Source: Candidatus Eisenbergiella pullistercoris | GTDB taxonomy: Bacteria; Bacillota; Clostridia; Lachnospirales; Lachnospiraceae | Assembly (NCBI GenBank): GCA_019115665.1 | Contig: DXDD01000011.1 | Location: 1 to 34,617, forward strand | Reading direction: 5' to 3' | DNA: 34,617 nt | Shown: positions 30,155 through 34,617 of the stretch, piece by piece | How positions within the stretch are numbered: the first letter of the stretch is position 1 | How the letters are laid out: the number at the start of each line of letters is the position of its first letter | Notes under the pieces: model-generated | The model's database searches: none | What the model saw: the letters and a program-made list of their open reading frames with translations, nothing else | What the model was told of the DNA's origin: nothing | Position numbers and translations under genes: made by a program

Positions 30155-31465
30155 TCAGCTTTTTAAAAGGTGCGTTAGCAGATGCGCCGCGTAAGCGGAA
30201 AGAAGGGTCCCGTTCTTCAGGAAGGCGCCGTTCGCTTCAAAATAGCCTTCCCGGAAAGACGACGGCTTCCCGCCGCCGTTTTTCCCGGAGCCTTTTCCGG
30301 AAGAAGGAAAGGCCGGCGTCTGGACGCCCCGGCTGCCGGCCGGACGACCGGCAGAGGCAGAACGGCCGGCGGAGGAGGAACGGCCGGCGGAAGCGTGACG
30401 GGCTGCGTCCGGCGCGGCCTTCCCGCGCCGCCCCGGAGCCTGGCGGAAGAAAAGCGGAGCGAACAGGGCTTCCTCCGGAGCGCTTTCCTTCGTACCGCAG
30501 GGAAGGAACAGGGGGAGAAATTCTCCCGTCCTGCGGGTATAGCAGGTTTCCGGCGTGGCGGGAAGCCGGTGGGCCTTGTCCACGTAAACGGCAACCGACC
30601 GGTGGATGGCGCAGTCCTCCTCCGGCAGATAGGAATAATTTTTATAATCCGGATAGAAATGCTTCAGCTCACCGCAGAAAACGGGCGCTTTCAGAAGCCC
30701 GGAGCGTTCCTTCCCGGAAAAGAAGACGCCGTCCGCGTGCAGGGCGAGAGGGCGGGGGAGAGAAAGCGGCAGGCGGACGGGAAGGAGAAGTTCTTTTCCC
30801 GGGTTTCCCGCATAATCTGTACAGGAGGCAAGCTCCGCCCTGTCCGGCTCCGCCTCCGCCCCGGCAAGCGCCGGATAGGCCAGCATGGACAGGACGGAAA
30901 GCATGCCGCGGATATCGTCGGCGTTGTGCAGGAGCATGGCGGCAAGGAGCTGTTCGTCCCGGCTGATTCGATACTCCTGATACAGCGCGATCAGCTGGCC
31001 GCCGGTAAAGGGATCGGTCCGGTGGCTTCCCAGAAATTCCTCCAGAGTCTTCAGCCTGCAGCTGGAAAGCTTCAGCGCGTTTTTGAAGGGGCTGATCTGG
31101 CGGTAAAGGTCGGTCTGCTCCATTTCCGGCAGGGCGCAGGGCAGGCCGTATTTCCGGCATCTCGCCTGAAAAAAGGGCACGTCGAAGGTGGTCCCGTTGA
31201 AGTGAAACAGCCGTTTTTTTCCGGAAATGCGTTCGGAAAAGGCGGAAAGGAGCGCTTCCTCCTCGGACAGGTCCTCCGCCAGATACTGGCAGAGCACGAA
31301 GCGGCCCTCCTCCTCAAACGCCGCGCCGATCAGATACAGGACGGCGGATTTCGGAGAGAGGCCCGTGGTTTCGATATCAAAAAAAACAGCGTCCGAAAGC
31401 CCGCCCGTACAGGCTTCGGCCAGCGATGCAAGGGATTGTGAGATGGGTTCTGTTCTTGTTTTCAT
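30155..31465 (-). CDS. YprB-like RNase H-fold 3'-5' exonuclease
   Basis: This 436-residue protein has a DnaQ/RNase H-fold exonuclease domain of the YprB type: FFDIETTGLSP (motif I with catalytic Asp-Glu), HFNGTTFDVPFF (motif II) and LLHNADDIRGMLSVL (motif III with HNxxD). The C-terminal part (about 270-436) is Pro/Gly/Ser/Arg-rich, with SAGRSSSAGRSASAGRP repeats, then a final conserved ANGAFLKNGTLLSAYAAHLL. The substrate is unknown; YprB-like proteins are thought to process nucleic acids. The start is the ATG at 31465. No Shine-Dalgarno is seen and a perfect TATAAT lies only 6 bp upstream, so the mRNA is probably leaderless. An extension to 31615 would run through the promoter and the MITE-like element. 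Confidence 0.82.
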   Translation of the reverse strand: MKTRTEPISQSLASLAEACTGGLSDAVFFDIETTGLSPKSAVLYLIGAAFEEEGRFVLCQYLAEDLSEEEALLSAFSERISGKKRLFHFNGTTFDVPFFQARCRKYGLPCALPEMEQTDLYRQISPFKNALKLSSCRLKTLEEFLGSHRTDPFTGGQLIALYQEYRISRDEQLLAAMLLHNADDIRGMLSVLSMLAYPALAGAEAEPDRAELASCTDYAGNPGKELLLPVRLPLSLPRPLALHADGVFFSGKERSGLLKAPVFCGELKHFYPDYKNYSYLPEEDCAIHRSVAVYVDKAHRLPATPETCYTRRTGEFLPLFLPCGTKESAPEEALFAPLFFRQAPGRRGKAAPDAARHASAGRSSSAGRSASAGRPAGSRGVQTPAFPSSGKGSGKNGGGKPSSFREGYFEANGAFLKNGTLLSAYAAHLLTHLLKS

Positions 31466-31471
31466 GGCCGC

Positions 31472-31480
31472 ATTATACCA
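31472..31480 (-). promoter_or_regulatory. Extended -10 promoter giving a leaderless yprB-like mRNA
   Basis: On the minus strand TGGTATAAT (31480-31472) is an extended -10 box. With initiation 6-7 nt downstream, the first transcribed base falls on or beside the ATG at 31465. No good -35 box is present. Confidence 0.65.
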
Positions 31481-31539
31481 CAAATTTTGGGTTTCCTGTA
31501 GTATTTTGACGGAAATTAAGGTATGATACTGGTAATCGG

Positions 31540-31674
31540 GTTCCTGTTCAGACAGGTCTGCGCATTTACTGCGCAGACCGTATAAAAACGTACAGGCAGG
31601 AAGCATCCGGCCCATCGCGAAGCGATTGGAATGGCCGGATGCCGTTACTGTTCTGCCGAAGGCTGAACAGTAAC
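31540..31674 (+). mobile_element. 135-bp MITE-like element, copy B, in the rnf leader region
   Basis: It has the same length, order and hairpins as copy A. It starts GTTCCTGTTC (one mismatch to the A terminus) and ends GAACAGTAAC. The 8-bp flanks GTAATCGG (31532-31539 and 31675-31682) form a perfect target duplication, different from that of copy A. The identity continues 9 bp beyond (GTTCCTGTT at 31683-31691), making a 17-bp direct repeat around the element. It lies between the divergent yprB-like gene and rnfC, 94 bp before the rnfC start. Confidence 0.85.
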
Positions 31675-31768
31675 GTAATCGGGTTCCTGTTTGGGCCAGT
31701 GCCTGTCACTTGCCGGCGAACAGGGCCGGTATCTTTTTCCGACAGAAAAAAAGAAAGGAAAGAAGGCT

Positions 31769-33106
31769 ATGGCGAAGGCGAAGTTGACATTCATGGGCGG
31801 CATCCATCCGTACGACGGCAAAGCCATGTCCAGGGAAAAGCCCGTCAAAACGGTGCTCCCCAAAGGGGATCTGGTGTATCCCCTGTCGCAGCATATCGGC
31901 GCTCCGGCGAAGCCTGTGGTGCAGAAGGGCGACCGGGTGCTTACGGGCCAGAAGATCGCGGAAGCGGACGGATATCTTTCCGTCCCTATTTTCAGCAGCG
32001 TGTCCGGGACGGTGAAGGCCGTCGAGCCCCGGCGGGTGGTCACGGGCGACAATGTGATGAGCATCGTGGTGGAAAATGACGGACAGTATGAGGAGATCGT
32101 GTATCCAAAGGCAAAGCCTCTGGAAGCGCTTACGCGGGAGGAGATCCTTGCGTTTGTAAAGGAGGGCGGCGTGGCCGGAATGGGCGGCGCGGGCTTTCCC
32201 ACCCATGTGAAGCTGGCACCGAAGGAACCGGAAAAGATCGAATATGTGATCGCGAACTGCGCGGAATGTGAGCCTTATCTGACCTCGGACTACCGGCGTA
32301 TGATCGAGGAGCCGGACAGCCTGATCGACGGGCTGAAGGTGATCCTGTCCCTGTTCCCCAATGCCAGGGGAGTCCTGGCGGTGGAGGACAACAAGCCGGA
32401 GGCCATCCGCCTTCTGAAGGAAAAGACGGCGGGGGAGGCGCGCATCTCGGTGGCGAAGCTTCCGACCAAATATCCCCAGGGCTCCGAGCGTCAGCTGATC
32501 TACGCGGTGACGGGACGCGCCATCAACTCTTCCCAGCTTCCCGCGGACGCGGGCTGCATCGTGGATAACGTGGATACCATCGTGGCCGTGAACCGGGCGG
32601 TGCGGGAGAGAAAGCCGCTGATCACCCGGATCGTGACGGTGACGGGGGACGCGGTGGCGGAGCCGCAGAATTTTCAGGTGAGGATCGGCACCAATTATCA
32701 TGAGCTGATCGAGGAAGCGGGAGGCTTTGTGACGGAGCCCGCGAGGATCATATCCGGCGGCCCGATGATGGGCTTCGGCATCTTCGACCTGGACGTGCCC
32801 ACCACCCGGACGGCTTCGGCGCTTCTGTGCCTGTCAAAGGATGAGGTGGGGACGCCCTCCGCCTGCATCAACTGCGGGCGCTGCGTGGAGGCCTGCCCTT
32901 CCCGGCTGGTGCCCACGCTGCTGGAGCGGTATGCCGTCCATTATGATACGGAAATGTTCCTGAAAAGGGACGGGATGGAATGCTGCGAGTGCGGCTGCTG
33001 CAGCTATGTCTGCCCGGCGAAGCGTCAGCTGACCCAGGCGATCAAATCCATGCGCCGGATGATCCTGGCGGACCGGAAAAAAACGAAGGGAGGCGGCAAA
33101 GGATGA
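31769..33106 (+). CDS. rnfC: Rnf complex subunit RnfC (RsxC)
   Basis: RnfC is the NADH-contacting peripheral subunit of the Rnf ferredoxin:NAD oxidoreductase, which couples electron flow to Na+ or H+ export. The 445-residue protein begins with the family GGIHPYDGKAMS. It has the NADH/FMN-binding Rossmann-like region (GVAGMGGAGFPTHVKL, ANCAECEPYLTSDYR) and ends with two 4Fe-4S motifs: C366, C369, C372, C376 and C405/C408/C411/C415. The ATG at 31769 follows an AAGGAAAGAAGG stretch. It opens the rnfCDG operon; rnfD overlaps its stop by four bases. No clear promoter is visible between copy B of the MITE-like element and the gene. Confidence 0.95.
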   Translation: MAKAKLTFMGGIHPYDGKAMSREKPVKTVLPKGDLVYPLSQHIGAPAKPVVQKGDRVLTGQKIAEADGYLSVPIFSSVSGTVKAVEPRRVVTGDNVMSIVVENDGQYEEIVYPKAKPLEALTREEILAFVKEGGVAGMGGAGFPTHVKLAPKEPEKIEYVIANCAECEPYLTSDYRRMIEEPDSLIDGLKVILSLFPNARGVLAVEDNKPEAIRLLKEKTAGEARISVAKLPTKYPQGSERQLIYAVTGRAINSSQLPADAGCIVDNVDTIVAVNRAVRERKPLITRIVTVTGDAVAEPQNFQVRIGTNYHELIEEAGGFVTEPARIISGGPMMGFGIFDLDVPTTRTASALLCLSKDEVGTPSACINCGRCVEACPSRLVPTLLERYAVHYDTEMFLKRDGMECCECGCCSYVCPAKRQLTQAIKSMRRMILADRKKTKGGGKG

Positions 33107-34035
33107 GCGGACTGATGAAGGTATCATCCAATCCCCATATCCGGGACAAGGCGTCCACGGACAAGATCATGGGGGCGGTGATCGTCGCGCTTCTGCCGAC
33201 GACCCTGTTCGGCATCTGGAATTTCGGCATCCGGGCGGCGCTGATCATCGCCGTGACCGTTGCGAGCACGGTGCTGACGGAGCTGATCTATGAAAAACTG
33301 ATGAAAAAGGAGGTCACCATCTGGGATCTGTCCGCCGTGGTGACGGGACTGCTCCTGGCCCTGAACCTTCCGGTGAGCGTTCCCTGGTGGATCGGCGTGA
33401 TCGGAGGCGTATTCGCCATCCTGGTGGTGAAAATGCTGTTCGGCGGGCTGGGGCAGAATTTCATGAATCCGGCGCTGGGAGCCAGATGCTTCCTGCTGAT
33501 CTCCTTCGCGTCCATCATGACGGATTTTTCCTGCGACGCCTATACGGGGGCGACGCCCCTTGCCTCCCTGCGCGCGGGGGAGAGCGTGAACGTTCTGGAC
33601 ATGGTGATCGGCCGGGAGGCGGGCACCATCGGCGAGACCTCCATGCTCTGCATCGTGCTGGGAGCCTGCCTTCTGATCTGGCTGGAGATCATCGACCTGC
33701 GGATCCCGGGAACCTATATCGTTTCCTTCGTGATCTTTATGGCGCTGTTCGGCGGTCACGGACTTGACCGGTATTATCTGTCCGCGCAGCTGGCCGGAGG
33801 CGGACTGATGCTCGGGGCCTTCTTCATGGCCACGGACTATGTGACCAGGCCGGTGACGAAGAAGGGGCAGTACCTGTACGGCATTTTCCTCGGCGTGATG
33901 ACGGGGATCTTCCGGGTGTTCGGAGCCAGCGCCGAGGGCGTTTCCTACGCGATCATCCTGGGCAATCTCCTGGTGCCCCTGATCGAACGCACCACGCTTC
34001 CGAAGGCTTTCGGGAAAGGAGGGGAGCGCTCATGA
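33103..34035 (+). CDS. rnfD: Rnf complex subunit RnfD (RsxD)
   Basis: RnfD is an integral membrane subunit with covalently bound FMN. The 310-residue protein has about eight to nine hydrophobic helices and the flavinylation motif TGAT, with FMN expected on Thr151 (DAYTGATPLASLR). KMLFGGLGQNFMNPALGAR and TDYVTRPVTKKGQYLYGIFLG are family signatures. It overlaps rnfC and rnfG by four bases each, so the three genes are translationally coupled. Confidence 0.95.
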   Translation: MSGLMKVSSNPHIRDKASTDKIMGAVIVALLPTTLFGIWNFGIRAALIIAVTVASTVLTELIYEKLMKKEVTIWDLSAVVTGLLLALNLPVSVPWWIGVIGGVFAILVVKMLFGGLGQNFMNPALGARCFLLISFASIMTDFSCDAYTGATPLASLRAGESVNVLDMVIGREAGTIGETSMLCIVLGACLLIWLEIIDLRIPGTYIVSFVIFMALFGGHGLDRYYLSAQLAGGGLMLGAFFMATDYVTRPVTKKGQYLYGIFLGVMTGIFRVFGASAEGVSYAIILGNLLVPLIERTTLPKAFGKGGERS

Positions 34036-34617
34036 AGGGAATGCTGAAGGACACCGCCATTCTGTTTGCGATCACGCTGATCTCGGGACTGATCCTGGGA
34101 GCGGTCTATCAGCTCACCAAAGAACCCATCGCCGCGCAGGAAGAGAAGGCGAAGACAGAGGCGCGGCAGGAGGTGTTCGCGGACGCGGTCTCCTTTGCGG
34201 ATATGGCGGACTTTGATCCGGAAGCGGCGCAGGCCGTGCTGGATGCGGGCGGCTTTTCCGGCTGCGGCATCGACGAGTGCGCCCTTGCGCTGGACGACGG
34301 CGGAAACGGCCTGGGCTGGGTGCTCACCGTGACGGCCCATGACGGCTACGCGGGAGATATTCAGTTCACCATCGGCGTACAGAACGACGGCACCCTGAAC
34401 GGCATGTCGATCCTTTCCATCTCTGAGACGGCAGGACTCGGCATGCGGGCGGAGGAAGTGCTGGTCCCGCAGTTTGCGGGAAAGAAAGCGGAGCGCTTCG
34501 TATATACCAAAAGCGGAGCGGCTGCGGAAAATGAGATCGACGCCATCAGCAGCGCGACCATCACCACGGAGGCCGTGGTGGACGGCGTCAACGCGGGGCT
34601 GTATTATTTTCAGACGG
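34032..34617 (+). CDS. rnfG: Rnf complex subunit RnfG (RsxG), 3' end outside the window
   Basis: About 195 residues are visible before the sequence ends without a stop. A single N-terminal transmembrane helix (about 7-26, ILFAITLISGLILGAVYQLT) anchors an outer FMN-binding domain. The Thr that carries covalent FMN is T176 in DAISSATITTEAV; the common form of this motif is SGAT, here SSAT. The segment GVQNDGTLNGMSILSISETAGLGMRA is typical of RnfG. In Clostridia the usual continuation is rnfE, rnfA and rnfB. Confidence 0.93.
   Translation, partial: MKGMLKDTAILFAITLISGLILGAVYQLTKEPIAAQEEKAKTEARQEVFADAVSFADMADFDPEAAQAVLDAGGFSGCGIDECALALDDGGNGLGWVLTVTAHDGYAGDIQFTIGVQNDGTLNGMSILSISETAGLGMRAEEVLVPQFAGKKAERFVYTKSGAAAENEIDAISSATITTEAVVDGVNAGLYYFQT

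Noticed and set aside
1-34617. tRNA, rRNA, tmRNA, T-box or known riboswitch
   Set aside because: I looked at the intergenic stretches and saw no cloverleaf, T-box sequence or familiar riboswitch core. A covariance-model search could still find a diverged one.

Overview
The window looks like a chromosomal segment of a GC-rich Lachnospiraceae-type gut Firmicute (Clostridia). Gene content and order support this: rqcH, then yicC-remA-gmk-rpoZ-rimO-pgsA-cinA, recA-recX-rny, nudF-spoIIM, an iscS-iscU-mnmA operon without iscR, and an Rnf complex. Sporulation-type genes (spoIIM, a SpoVB-like flippase) fit the same group. Promoters are mostly near-consensus sigma-A sites with 17-bp spacers, and starts usually carry strong Shine-Dalgarno sites.

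Layout. Bases 1-1116 are foreign-looking. They hold the AT-rich 3' part of a P-loop kinase/ATPase, a bidirectional terminator, a run of strong palindromes, and an in-frame gene tail that stops abruptly where the chromosome proper begins (about 1090-1116). From 1117 to 3712, on the minus strand, lie a flavodoxin/ferredoxin protein and the ribosome-quality-control factor RqcH. From 3788 to 10871, on the plus strand, is a housekeeping run for RNA decay, GMP kinase, RNA polymerase omega, ribosomal protein S12 methylthiolation, phospholipid synthesis and NMN deamidation. It ends in a zinc-ribbon, Gly/Tyr-rich single-pass membrane protein. Bases 10872-11740 are a repeat-rich intergenic region, followed by an SOS-controlled recA-recX and then RNase Y. 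After nudF and spoIIM come a DUF1538 membrane protein paired with a two-domain P-II-like protein, a DAHP synthase, a SpoVB-like flippase (both minus strand), the Fe-S/thiouridine operon and a GH51 arabinofuranosidase. A second repeat-rich intergenic region (27203-28000) follows, then an ammonium transporter fused to a P-II domain, a YprB-like exonuclease (minus strand), and the start of an rnfCDG operon that runs off the right edge.

Themes. Two separate transporter/P-II modules lie in one window, one as neighbouring genes (DUF1538 plus P-II) and one as a fusion (Amt-P-II). RecA/RecX form the DNA-repair unit. IscS/IscU/MnmA couple sulfur mobilisation to Fe-S assembly and tRNA 2-thiolation. Rnf couples ferredoxin oxidation to NAD reduction and an ion gradient.

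The most novel signals are non-coding. (1) A 135-bp MITE-like element has two full copies (27792-27926 and 31540-31674), each flanked by its own 8-bp target duplication, plus two decayed copies. (2) Two intergenic arrays (11114-11424 and 27372-27664) share one architecture: an inverted CCGTA...TACGG pair with arms 20-21 bp apart, repeated every 52-53 bp (five helical turns), with one 63-bp step (six turns). Each array has a copy of the MITE-like element 60-85 bp away in the same relative orientation. I do not recognise either family.
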